From: E44-bin89 sp034409565
GTDB lineage: Bacteria > Chloroflexota > Dehalococcoidia > Dehalococcoidales > RBG-16-60-22
Direction: 5' to 3'
DNA length: 64,000 bases
Assembly: GCA_034409565.1 (NCBI GenBank)
Contig: DAOUMS010000003.1
Coordinates: forward strand, 62,001 to 126,000
Under the pieces are notes generated by a model, which saw nothing but the letters and a program-made list of their open reading frames with translations, was not told the origin of the DNA and did not search any database. Positions 1-6,903 of this stretch are shown here, piece by piece (position 1 is the stretch's first letter; each line of letters opens with the position of its first letter). Both the position numbers and the translations under genes were made by a program.

Positions 1-486
1 ATTGACGGAGAGTTTGCCGGTTGCCCTGATGCCGACTGGTTTCGGCGCATTGTAGAAGGGGCACTCAAAGCGCAGGGCGTCAGCCCAAACGCTGAGATGG
101 GGCTGGTGATAGCCGACCAGGCAAGGGTGCAGGCACTGAATAAGACCTATCGTGGCGAGGACCGCCCCACCGATGTCTTGGCCTTTTACATGACTACGAC
201 AGGGGAGGAGTTTAGAAGTGAACCTGAGCGGTTTGTGGTGGCGCCCGATGGCAAGCTCCATCTCGGCGAGGTCATCATTTCCTATCCTCAGGCCGTAATA
301 CAGGCGCAGGAGCAGGGGCATTCGGTTACGAAAGAACTGGCCATTCTCATTATTCACGGTGTGCTCCACCTGCTCGGCCATGACCATGAAAGGCCGGAGC
401 AGAAGCGTGAGATGACAGCTAGAGAGCAGGCCATTTTACAGGCCATATTCTGGGCTTTGGAGGGAAAGAGTGATGAACAAAGTTGA
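1..486 (+). CDS. ybeY: Endoribonuclease YbeY (5' end cut by the window)
   Basis: This is a zinc-dependent single-strand endoribonuclease acting in 16S rRNA 3'-end maturation and ribosome quality control. The reading frame is open from base 1, so the N-terminus lies outside the window and 161 residues are visible. The signature HGVLHLLGHDHE near the C-terminus supplies the three metal-binding histidines, and the upstream block RPTDVLAFYM matches the family's T-D-V-L-S/A-F motif. The ATG at 97 is internal to the domain and is not the start. It overlaps the next gene by a few bases, so the two are probably co-transcribed. Confidence 0.93.
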   Translation: MDGEFAGCPDADWFRRIVEGALKAQGVSPNAEMGLVIADQARVQALNKTYRGEDRPTDVLAFYMTTTGEEFRSEPERFVVAPDGKLHLGEVIISYPQAVIQAQEQGHSVTKELAILIIHGVLHLLGHDHERPEQKREMTAREQAILQAIFWALEGKSDEQS

Positions 487-1048
487 GTTACCGCCTGACA
501 GACTGATGCATCCCCGTCCAACGCTTCTGGTGGGGTCAAATGTGGATGGCAAGGCCAATTTCATGGCAATGGGCGGTGGCGGCGTGGTCAACGCGGAACC
601 GCCAATGATGGGGGTTCTACTGAGACACAAGTCGTATACACTGAAGGGCATCTGGCAGAATAAGACCTTCTCCATGAACACCCCTTCCGTTGACCTAGTA
701 AAGGAGGCCGACTTCTGCGGCATAGCCTCCGGCGCTGATGTTGACAAGGTGAAAATATGCCGGTTCAAAGTGTTCTATGGGCACCTGAAGACGGCGCCCC
801 TGATTGAGCAGTGTCCAATCAATCTGGAGTGCCGGGTGATAAGTATCATGAATCTGGGCAGCCACGACTTCATCATCGGGCAGGTGGAGGGGACTTACCT
901 GTCAGAAGACTGCCTCACCGACGGCAAGCCGGATGTAACCAAAGTCAGGCCGATTATATTTGATGTTACTTTCCGGCGGTACTTCGCTTATGGTGAGGTG
1001 ATTGCCGAAGCATATAAGGCTGGTCTGGAGCTTAAAGAGAGAACATAG
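470..1048 (+). CDS. Flavin reductase-like FMN-binding protein
   Basis: This is a protein of about 192 aa of the flavin reductase / DIM6-NTAB split-barrel family, which binds FMN and typically reduces flavin or another small acceptor with NAD(P)H. The N-terminal P-R-P-T-L-L-V-G-S stretch, the central motif K-T-F-S-M-N-T-P and the domain length support this. The substrate cannot be read from sequence. The start is GTG 470 or ATG 473, both behind a GGAGG-like site inside the end of ybeY, which implies translational coupling. It is convergent with pyrD, with two bases between the genes. Confidence 0.75.
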   Translation: MMNKVELPPDRLMHPRPTLLVGSNVDGKANFMAMGGGGVVNAEPPMMGVLLRHKSYTLKGIWQNKTFSMNTPSVDLVKEADFCGIASGADVDKVKICRFKVFYGHLKTAPLIEQCPINLECRVISIMNLGSHDFIIGQVEGTYLSEDCLTDGKPDVTKVRPIIFDVTFRRYFAYGEVIAEAYKAGLELKERT

Positions 1049-1050
1049 CG

Positions 1051-1974
1051 TCAACGCCTGGCGGCACTGACCAGCTCGCTAATGTCCCTGACGCCCTCTC
1101 TGGCCATGAACTGCTCGATGCCCTCGAGGACATCAAGGGGGGCACGGGGGTTTATAAAGCTGGCCGAGCCTACCTGTACGGCACTGGCCCCGGCCGTGAT
1201 GAACTCGATGGCATCGCTGCCGGAGGCGATGCCGCCGCAGCCAACGACCGGTATTTTCACCGCCCCGGCCACCTCGTAGACCATGGCCAGGGCAATCGGC
1301 TTTATTGCCGGGCCGGAAAGTCCGCCAGTGCCGTTGCCCAGCAGTGCTTTCCGGGTGAAGATATCTACGGCCATGCCCCGCACCGTGTTAATCAGACAGA
1401 TGGCGTCGGCGCCGGCTTCAGCCACCGCCATGGCCACGCGGGCAATCTCGCTGGTATTCGGGGTCAATTTCACCAGCACGGGTAAAGACGTGCTGGCCCT
1501 GACCGAGGCGGTTACCCTGGCGGCCGGTTCCGGGTGCGCGCCGAACTCGGCACCACCGGCACTGATATTGGGGCAGCTGATATTGACCTCAAGGGCGCTG
1601 ACACCGGGGACGCCGTCCAGCTCTTTCGCCAGTTCTGCGTATTCAGCAATGGTCTCGCCGGCGATATTGACGATTACCGGCACGCGCCATTTTGCCCAGA
1701 CCGGCGCCTTTTCTTCGAGCAGCGCTTTCACCCCGATGTTCTGCAGGCCGATGGAGTTGAGCAGGCCGGAGGGAGTTTCTACCAAACGCGGCTGGGGGTT
1801 GCCGTCCCTTGGTTGCAGGGTGGTTCCCTTGCAGACGATGGCGCCCAGTTTCTGGATATCAAACAGGTGGCTGTACTCGGTGCCATAGCCGAAAGTGCCG
1901 GACGCGGTCATGACCGGGTTGGCCAGCCGCAGACCCGTCCTGTTTTTCGGGGCCAGCTCTACTGAGAAGTTCAT
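1051..1974 (-). CDS. pyrD: Dihydroorotate dehydrogenase, class 1B catalytic subunit
   Basis: This cytosolic FMN enzyme oxidises dihydroorotate to orotate in de novo pyrimidine synthesis. The 307 residues form one TIM barrel. EVNISCPN carries the class 1 catalytic Cys, VLVKLTPN is a flavin-contact strand, and VGCGGI with a following G-S-A-S is the C-terminal phosphate-binding part. It lacks the N-terminal membrane extension of class 2 enzymes. Class 1B enzymes normally pair with the Fe-S/FAD subunit PyrK, which is not adjacent here. It lies 9 bases downstream of the MBL hydrolase gene and probably shares its promoter. Confidence 0.93.
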   Translation of the reverse strand: MNFSVELAPKNRTGLRLANPVMTASGTFGYGTEYSHLFDIQKLGAIVCKGTTLQPRDGNPQPRLVETPSGLLNSIGLQNIGVKALLEEKAPVWAKWRVPVIVNIAGETIAEYAELAKELDGVPGVSALEVNISCPNISAGGAEFGAHPEPAARVTASVRASTSLPVLVKLTPNTSEIARVAMAVAEAGADAICLINTVRGMAVDIFTRKALLGNGTGGLSGPAIKPIALAMVYEVAGAVKIPVVGCGGIASGSDAIEFITAGASAVQVGSASFINPRAPLDVLEGIEQFMAREGVRDISELVSAARR

Positions 1975-1983
1975 CAGCGTTAG

Positions 1984-2820
1984 TTAAGGCAGTTCAAAAG
2001 TGGTGCCCGTAATATTGAAAAAGAAGCGGTCGCCAAACTCATGGGCAAGAGTGGCAATTGCCGGCATGCCGGTACAGTGACAGAGCCCCAGTCTCTGCAC
2101 GTCGAGCTTTTTCAGGTCGGCGATGGTCTTCTGTACCCGTCCCTTGGAGGCACTGATGAGATGGGAGCCGCCAAGCACGGCGTGTATTCTTTTCTCGTCG
2201 GTTAGTTTCTGCGCATGATAAAGGGTATTGACCATGCCGCGGTGCGCGCAGCCCAGCACCACCACCAGGCCCAGAGCGGTTTTAATGACCAGCGACAGGT
2301 CGTCCAGCAGCTTGTCTGGTTGCAAGCCGGCATCGGTCTTGACGCACAGGCCAGAGTCAATCGTCTCGTAATCGGTTACCATGGGGACTTCGCCGGTGGT
2401 CAGGCAATTCCCGGTAACTGGCACCGATTCTGTGGTCAGCTTAAAAATCGCCCCCAGGCTTTCCAGCTCCTGACGCTGGAAGGGGATGCCGATATACCGG
2501 TCTTTCTTGCCTTTGCGGTGGCGGTACTTGGGCGCCCAGACATCAGGGTGGGCAACCACCTCTACCTCTTTATTCATCCGGCGCAGTACCTGGCGCAGAC
2601 CACCGGTATGGTCGTAGTGGCCGTGGCTCAACACGAGCTTGCTGACCTGGCCAAGGTTGACACCCAGGCTATCAATGTTATGGGCGGTGGATATGGTTTT
2701 ACCGGTGTCAAATAAGATGGTTTCCCCTTCGTTTTCGATGAGAAAACTGAGGCCCCACTCCGACAAAAGGTCGCGTGTCCCTGCCGTGTTCTCGCTCAAA
2801 GTGGTAATGCGCAGTGCCAT
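1984..2820 (-). CDS. MBL-fold metallo-hydrolase (dihydropterin/RFA-P synthase-like group)
   Basis: This is a metallo-beta-lactamase fold protein of about 278 aa. The metal site is HGHYDHTGG (H-x-H-x-D-H), followed by a later V-L-G-C-A-H-R-G and a C-terminal L-C-H-C-T-G, the arrangement of the group annotated as 7,8-dihydropterin-6-methyl-aminobenzene-phosphate synthase-like. The real substrate is unknown. ATG 2820 is preferred to TTG 2832 because a TTGCCT-17-TATAAT promoter (2832-2860) overlaps the upstream codons. The mRNA leader would then be only about 4-5 nt. It is the first gene of a likely two-gene operon with pyrD. Confidence 0.82.
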   Translation of the reverse strand: MALRITTLSENTAGTRDLLSEWGLSFLIENEGETILFDTGKTISTAHNIDSLGVNLGQVSKLVLSHGHYDHTGGLRQVLRRMNKEVEVVAHPDVWAPKYRHRKGKKDRYIGIPFQRQELESLGAIFKLTTESVPVTGNCLTTGEVPMVTDYETIDSGLCVKTDAGLQPDKLLDDLSLVIKTALGLVVVLGCAHRGMVNTLYHAQKLTDEKRIHAVLGGSHLISASKGRVQKTIADLKKLDVQRLGLCHCTGMPAIATLAHEFGDRFFFNITGTTFELP

Positions 2821-2831
2821 CTCTTCCGCCA

Positions 2832-2860
2832 ATTATAGACTATAACAGCTTGGGAGGCAA
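2832..2860 (-). promoter_or_regulatory. Sigma-70 type promoter for MBL hydrolase-pyrD
   Basis: On the minus strand TTGCCT (2855-2860) and a perfect TATAAT (2832-2837) are separated by 17 bases. The expected start point is around 2824-2825, only a few bases before ATG 2820. Seen directly in sequence; activity is inferred. Confidence 0.65.
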
Positions 2861-2872
2861 CAGCCTAGCCGA

Positions 2873-3712
2873 TCAGGCCGCACTGGTATCAGGGCCTTGT
2901 TCCCGGGTTCTGTGGCGCAGCTTCTTGACCCCGAATGAGATAAACAGCACCGTGCCGCTGACCAGAATTATGGTCGCGCCGGAGGCCAGATTGAGCACAT
3001 AGGAAATCCACAGTCCGCTGAAGGTAAAGACCACCCCGGCCAGAATGGCCAGGAGCATCATTTTTTTCAGGCTGTAGGTAAACTGCCGGGCCAGCGCCGC
3101 CGGGATGGTGAGCAGAGCAATCACCAGGATGATGCCCACCACTCTTATCAGGACCACCACGGTCAGCGCCACCAGACAGAGCAGGAGAAGGTAAAGGCCC
3201 TGGGTGGGGACTCCGGACACGGTGCTGAACTCTTCATCGAAGGAAAGGTACAGAAATTCTTTGTAAAACATGACGACAAGTGCGATTATCACCACGTCAA
3301 GGATGAGCATAAGCATTAAATCAAAGAATGGCACCGTCAGGATATTGCCGAAGAGGTAGCTGAAAAGGTCAGGGGCGTAGCCTGGTGCCAGACCGATAAA
3401 GATTATGCCCAGTGCCATGCCCATCGCCCACAGGATACCGATGGCGGTGTCCTCGGGCAGTCTGGTTCGCCTGGTTATCAGGCCAATGCCCAGTGATGAG
3501 GGGATGGTAAAGGCCATTGCCCCCAGCACCGGGTTGATGCCAAAAAGGTACCCCAGCCCGATGCCGCCGAAAGAAGCGTGGGCAATACCACCGCTGATGA
3601 AGACGATTTTTTTAACCACCACGTAGACGCCGACGATGCCACAGGCGATGGCGGCCAGCAGGCCGGCCAGCAGGGCATTCTGCATGAACTGATACTGAAG
3701 TACCTCGAACAT
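2873..3712 (-). CDS. Metal ABC transporter permease (ZnuB/MntB family)
   Basis: This is a 279-aa polytopic membrane protein with about eight hydrophobic segments, matching the ABC-3 family that imports Zn2+, Mn2+ or Fe2+. Characteristic features are the N-terminal F-M-Q-N-A-L-L-A-G stretch and the G-G-I-A-H-A-S-F-G-G-I-G-L-G loop, which contacts the ATPase. It starts 3 bases after the ATPase gene and forms a unit with it. No periplasmic metal-binding protein is encoded next to the pair, so the metal cannot be assigned. Confidence 0.88.
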   Translation of the reverse strand: MFEVLQYQFMQNALLAGLLAAIACGIVGVYVVVKKIVFISGGIAHASFGGIGLGYLFGINPVLGAMAFTIPSSLGIGLITRRTRLPEDTAIGILWAMGMALGIIFIGLAPGYAPDLFSYLFGNILTVPFFDLMLMLILDVVIIALVVMFYKEFLYLSFDEEFSTVSGVPTQGLYLLLLCLVALTVVVLIRVVGIILVIALLTIPAALARQFTYSLKKMMLLAILAGVVFTFSGLWISYVLNLASGATIILVSGTVLFISFGVKKLRHRTREQGPDTSAA

Positions 3713-3715
3713 GGC

Positions 3716-4474
3716 CTAATGTTCCCTCAGTACCCGGTGCGGCACAGTGCCGTGGGCGATGAGCTGGATGGGGCAGTGGTAGGACTTCTCCAGTTCTTCC
3801 GCTGATACCTCTTTGGAACCGTGGTAGAACAGCTGGTGATTGAGGCAGGCAATTTCACTCACGTAGATGGAAACGGCACTGACATCGTGGGAGACCAGGA
3901 CAATGGCCATGTTTTCCTTTAACTTGTCCAGCAGTTCGTAAAACTCGGCCTGCATATTCGGGTCAATGCTGGCGGTTGGCTCATCGAGCAGAAGCAGTTT
4001 CGGATTGGTCACCAGTGCCCGGGCAATGAAAACACGTTGCTGCTCGCCACCGGAGAGCTTACCTACCTGCCGGTCTTTGTAGTCAAGCATGTCCACGGTC
4101 TTCAGGGCAGCAATGGCTGCCTTTTTATCTTCCTCGCTGTAGCGGTGGAGAAGACCGGATTTGTTGTAGCGGCCCATAAGGACCACTTCCAAAACACTGA
4201 TGGGAAAATCGTGGTCAAAGAGGTTGAACTGCGAGATGTAGCCGATGTGCTTCCGGCCCCGTTCCGGCGACTTGCCCAGCACGGTGACCTTGCCCCGGCC
4301 TGGTTTTATCAGCCCTAGGATTACCTTGAGCAGCGTGGTCTTGCCGCCACCATTGGGACCGATGATGCCGAGGAAATCATTGGCTTCGATGGAGAGGTTT
4401 ATCGCTTCCAGCACCGGAATGCTGTCGTGGTATACCCAGACGTCTTCCAGTTTTACCAGTTCTTTAGCCGTCAT
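3716..4474 (-). CDS. Metal ABC transporter ATP-binding protein (ZnuC/MntA-like)
   Basis: This 252-aa ATPase energises the adjacent metal permease. Walker A is GPNGGGKTT, the signature is LSGGEQQRVFIARAL, Walker B is KLLLLDEPTAS and the switch histidine is in VLVSHD. The Q-loop stretch I-S-Q-F-N is typical of metal-ion importers of this family. It starts at ATG 4474 and is the first gene of the two-gene operon. The 118 bases upstream show TTGACG but no convincing -10 box, and no clear metal-repressor palindrome could be identified. Confidence 0.9.
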   Translation of the reverse strand: MTAKELVKLEDVWVYHDSIPVLEAINLSIEANDFLGIIGPNGGGKTTLLKVILGLIKPGRGKVTVLGKSPERGRKHIGYISQFNLFDHDFPISVLEVVLMGRYNKSGLLHRYSEEDKKAAIAALKTVDMLDYKDRQVGKLSGGEQQRVFIARALVTNPKLLLLDEPTASIDPNMQAEFYELLDKLKENMAIVLVSHDVSAVSIYVSEIACLNHQLFYHGSKEVSAEELEKSYHCPIQLIAHGTVPHRVLREH

Positions 4475-4592
4475 TTCCCACTCACTACATGGCCAGTCTA
4501 GACATTATTATTGGTTAATCACCTGGTTCACGTCAACCATTTTAATAAATTTAATACGTTTTGGGTACTCAGGCGGAGCCGCGGGACAGGCT

Positions 4593-5060
4593 TTAGCTTT
4601 CTGAAGTTGGTTTTGACCAGTCTGGTGTTCTGGCGTCGGGGGCCGAGTCATAGCCGGGCAGGTAGGGCTTGATATCGATAACCGGCGTACCGTCAATGGC
4701 ATCTAGGCCGGAGACGGTAAGCATATTGCTCTCTTTTTTCAACAACCTGACCGTTGCCTTGCCAATCGGGTTTGGCCGGTGTGGGGAGCGGCTGGCCAGA
4801 AGCCCGATGAGGGGACGCGCCGGGTCATGCCGGGGGCGGACTTTCAGTGGCAGCGGCTTGGTGGCCAGCCTGTCCATCCAGCAAAGGACAATGATGTGAG
4901 AGAACTCGTCCAGGTTGTCAAGCGCCTCCGCCAGACCGGGTTCAATTTCAATGCGGGACACGACCTTGTCCCAGTCGTAAGGCGGGCTGGGCGGTTCCCG
5001 GACGGCGTTTCTCACGGTGCCGATGGGTTTGACGCGAAAAAAGGGCTGCCTGCTTTCTAT
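4593..5060 (-). CDS. trmO: tRNA (N6-threonylcarbamoyl-A37) methyltransferase TrmO
   Basis: TrmO methylates N6 of t6A37 in tRNA using SAM. The motif RSPHRPNPIGKATV is the family hallmark, and the C-terminal IDGTPVIDIKPYLPGYD is equally typical. GTG 5015 would give 140 aa, but the codons just upstream read K-P-I-G-T-V-R-N, the usual TrmO N-terminus, so the protein begins further up. The frame is open back to a TGA at 5067-5069 with no ATG, GTG or TTG. A GAGGTGA site (5067-5073) lies 6 bases before an ATA codon (5058-5060), which is the best-placed start. A sequencing error in the T-run near 5035-5040 is the alternative. Confidence 0.88.
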   Translation of the reverse strand: MESRQPFFRVKPIGTVRNAVREPPSPPYDWDKVVSRIEIEPGLAEALDNLDEFSHIIVLCWMDRLATKPLPLKVRPRHDPARPLIGLLASRSPHRPNPIGKATVRLLKKESNMLTVSGLDAIDGTPVIDIKPYLPGYDSAPDARTPDWSKPTSES

Positions 5061-5136
5061 TTCCGGTCACCTCTTTTTTTTCAAAATGAGAAAGGCTGCG
5101 CTTGATGTCAGCCCCGGTGCTCTAACACTATCTCGG

Positions 5137-6375
5137 TTATGCCAGTGGTGTCATGGTCAGCAGTTTTTTGGCTATCTTGGGATATTTGGCGATGAAGAGC
5201 AGCTCGTCCTCAACCAGCGGTTTCTGCGCTTCGACGTTGGCATAGCGTACCAGCTCCAGAATCTCGGCGGCTTCCTCGCGGCTGCTGAACTGCACTTCCA
5301 TCTTGCCCATGATGTGGCTGAAGCCGGAGATGCCGCTGTACTGCCCGGCGATGATTTCCCGCCCCGTTTCCACCGTTACCGGCTCGCCCCGCCCCAGTTC
5401 CTCATATCCGTACAGCTCGTAGTTCTCGGGGTCTTTCAGCACGCCATCGGCGTGAATACCGGAGGCATGGGCGAAGGCATTGGCGCCGACTCCGGGCTGG
5501 TTAATCGGGATGGGCAGGCCAAAGGCGTAACTGGCGAACTTGGCGATGCCGAATGACTTGGAGGAGTCAATCGGCTGTCCCAACTGGTACTTATCGGCAA
5601 ACTGCTTTGATTTAATTGCGGCCAAAATCACCGCTACCAGGTCAGCGTTCCCGGCCCTTTCCCCAACGCCATTTACGGTGGTATTGATGTAAGCGTCCTG
5701 ACCGCCATCAATGGCGCCTTTGGCGCCGGCCAGGGAATTGGCCACCGCCATCCCCAGGTCCCCGTGGCAGTGGATTTCAATCGGCATGCCGATGTTTTCC
5801 GCCAGGCTTTTAATGGTTTCGTAGATGGTGAACGGGTTATCGTAGCCAAGCGTATCGCAGTACCGGAGTCGGTCGGCCCCGTGTTCTCTGGCCGCCAGTC
5901 CGAATCGGACGAGAAACTTGAGGTCGGTCCTCGAGGCATCTTCCGCGTTCACGCCCACTGTTTCGGCGCCCCGTGCTTTGGCGGTGTCCAGCGCTTCGGT
6001 CATATCATGAATGATATCGTCCTGCTGCTTTCTGCCCTGGAATTTGCCGCTTATCATCTGGGTTGATGTGGAGATGGAAAGGTTCAGATGTTTGATGTCC
6101 GGTACCAGTCTGAAGGTAGTCTCAACATCGCTGGCGACGGCCCGAATCCAGCCTTCCAGTCGAATTGGTTGCAGGACACCCATCTCCGCCAGTTCCAGAT
6201 TTGCCTGGAGGTACAGGGTCTCGTGCCTGGTGGTGGGGAAGCCAAACTCCGATTGAAAAACGCCCATCTCATTCAGGTAGATATTCATCAGCGTTTTTTC
6301 CATTTTGGACAGGCCGAGCTTTGCGGTCTGTACCCCGTCGCGGTTGGTGACGTCAATAAAATAAATCTTAGGCAT
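5137..6375 (-). CDS. Homocitrate synthase-like DRE-TIM acyltransferase (possible Re-citrate synthase)
   Basis: This is a 412-aa enzyme of the DRE-TIM metallolyase family, which condenses acetyl-CoA with a 2-oxo acid. The N-terminal I-D-V-T-N-R-D-G-V-Q-T supplies the metal-binding Asp and active-site Arg. IEIHCHGDLGMAVANS supplies the two metal-binding histidines, and NGVGERAGNADL is the conserved glycine loop. The usual alternatives are homocitrate, isopropylmalate or citramalate synthase. It has no LeuA-type regulatory domain. In Dehalococcoides a homologue of this group has been reported as Re-citrate synthase, so the product may be citrate; that step is inference. Confidence 0.78.
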   Translation of the reverse strand: MPKIYFIDVTNRDGVQTAKLGLSKMEKTLMNIYLNEMGVFQSEFGFPTTRHETLYLQANLELAEMGVLQPIRLEGWIRAVASDVETTFRLVPDIKHLNLSISTSTQMISGKFQGRKQQDDIIHDMTEALDTAKARGAETVGVNAEDASRTDLKFLVRFGLAAREHGADRLRYCDTLGYDNPFTIYETIKSLAENIGMPIEIHCHGDLGMAVANSLAGAKGAIDGGQDAYINTTVNGVGERAGNADLVAVILAAIKSKQFADKYQLGQPIDSSKSFGIAKFASYAFGLPIPINQPGVGANAFAHASGIHADGVLKDPENYELYGYEELGRGEPVTVETGREIIAGQYSGISGFSHIMGKMEVQFSSREEAAEILELVRYANVEAQKPLVEDELLFIAKYPKIAKKLLTMTPLA

Positions 6376-6498
6376 CTGGCTATTCCCCTTTGGAAAATAT
6401 TAATGGCAGGTTGCCGGGTCAGGTCAAGAATATATATAATCATAGCACAGGTTGCCGTTTGTGGGCAAGCGGACTGGACACATAATTCGGTTATCGGT

Positions 6499-6527
6499 TT
6501 GACACCCGTGGAGTGTGATGCTACATT
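6499..6527 (+). promoter_or_regulatory. Sigma-70 type promoter upstream of DUF503-mrfA
   Basis: TTGACA (6499-6504) and TACATT (6522-6527) are separated by exactly 17 bases, giving a predicted start near 6534 and a leader of about 67 nt to ATG 6601. The -35 box is a perfect consensus. Confidence 0.65.
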
Positions 6528-6600
6528 AAAAGCGGGCGCGATTGCGGAACCAGGCCAGATTCAGTTCTGTCCTGTACGTTTGTACCGACCGGACATAGCT

Positions 6601-6891
6601 ATGAATGTGGGCATGTGCAAGATAAACCTCCGCCTGCCGGAAAACCTGTCTCTCAAAGGCAAACGGCAGGTGCTGAAGTCCATAACCAGCCGTGTCCGCA
6701 ATAAATTCAATGTCTCCGTATCGGAAGTGGACAACCACGACCGCTGGCAGCTGGCGACCATCGGCATCTGCTGCGTCAGCAATGAAAACCGTCACGCCAA
6801 TGAAGTCCTGTCCAAGGTCGTTGATTTTGTCATCAACAGCCGATTTGAGGTCGAGATTCTCGATTACGAAATCGAGATACTACCTATCTAG
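6601..6891 (+). CDS. DUF503 family protein (YlxP-like)
   Basis: This is a 96-aa ferredoxin-fold-like small protein of the DUF503/YlxP family. In other bacteria members sit beside translation genes and are linked to ribosome assembly. The N-terminus reads M-N-V-G-M-C-K-I-N-L-R-L-P and is followed by the characteristic S-L-K-G-K-R-Q-V-L-K-S. ATG 6601 reproduces the family start. The ribosome-binding site is weak (GGA). It sits 12 bases before the helicase gene and is probably co-transcribed with it. Confidence 0.85.
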   Translation: MNVGMCKINLRLPENLSLKGKRQVLKSITSRVRNKFNVSVSEVDNHDRWQLATIGICCVSNENRHANEVLSKVVDFVINSRFEVEILDYEIEILPI

Positions 6892-6903
6892 TCGAGGAGG
6901 GTC

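Noticed and set aside
4504..4536. Promoter and metal-repressor operator upstream of the metal ABC transporter
   Set aside because: TTGACG is present, but any reasonable -10 box is at poor spacing or poor match, and the apparent palindrome does not hold up base by base.
6088..6600. Upstream extension of the DUF503 frame
   Set aside because: The extension crosses a TTGACA-17-TACATT promoter and the oppositely oriented homocitrate-synthase-like gene; the domain starts at ATG 6601.
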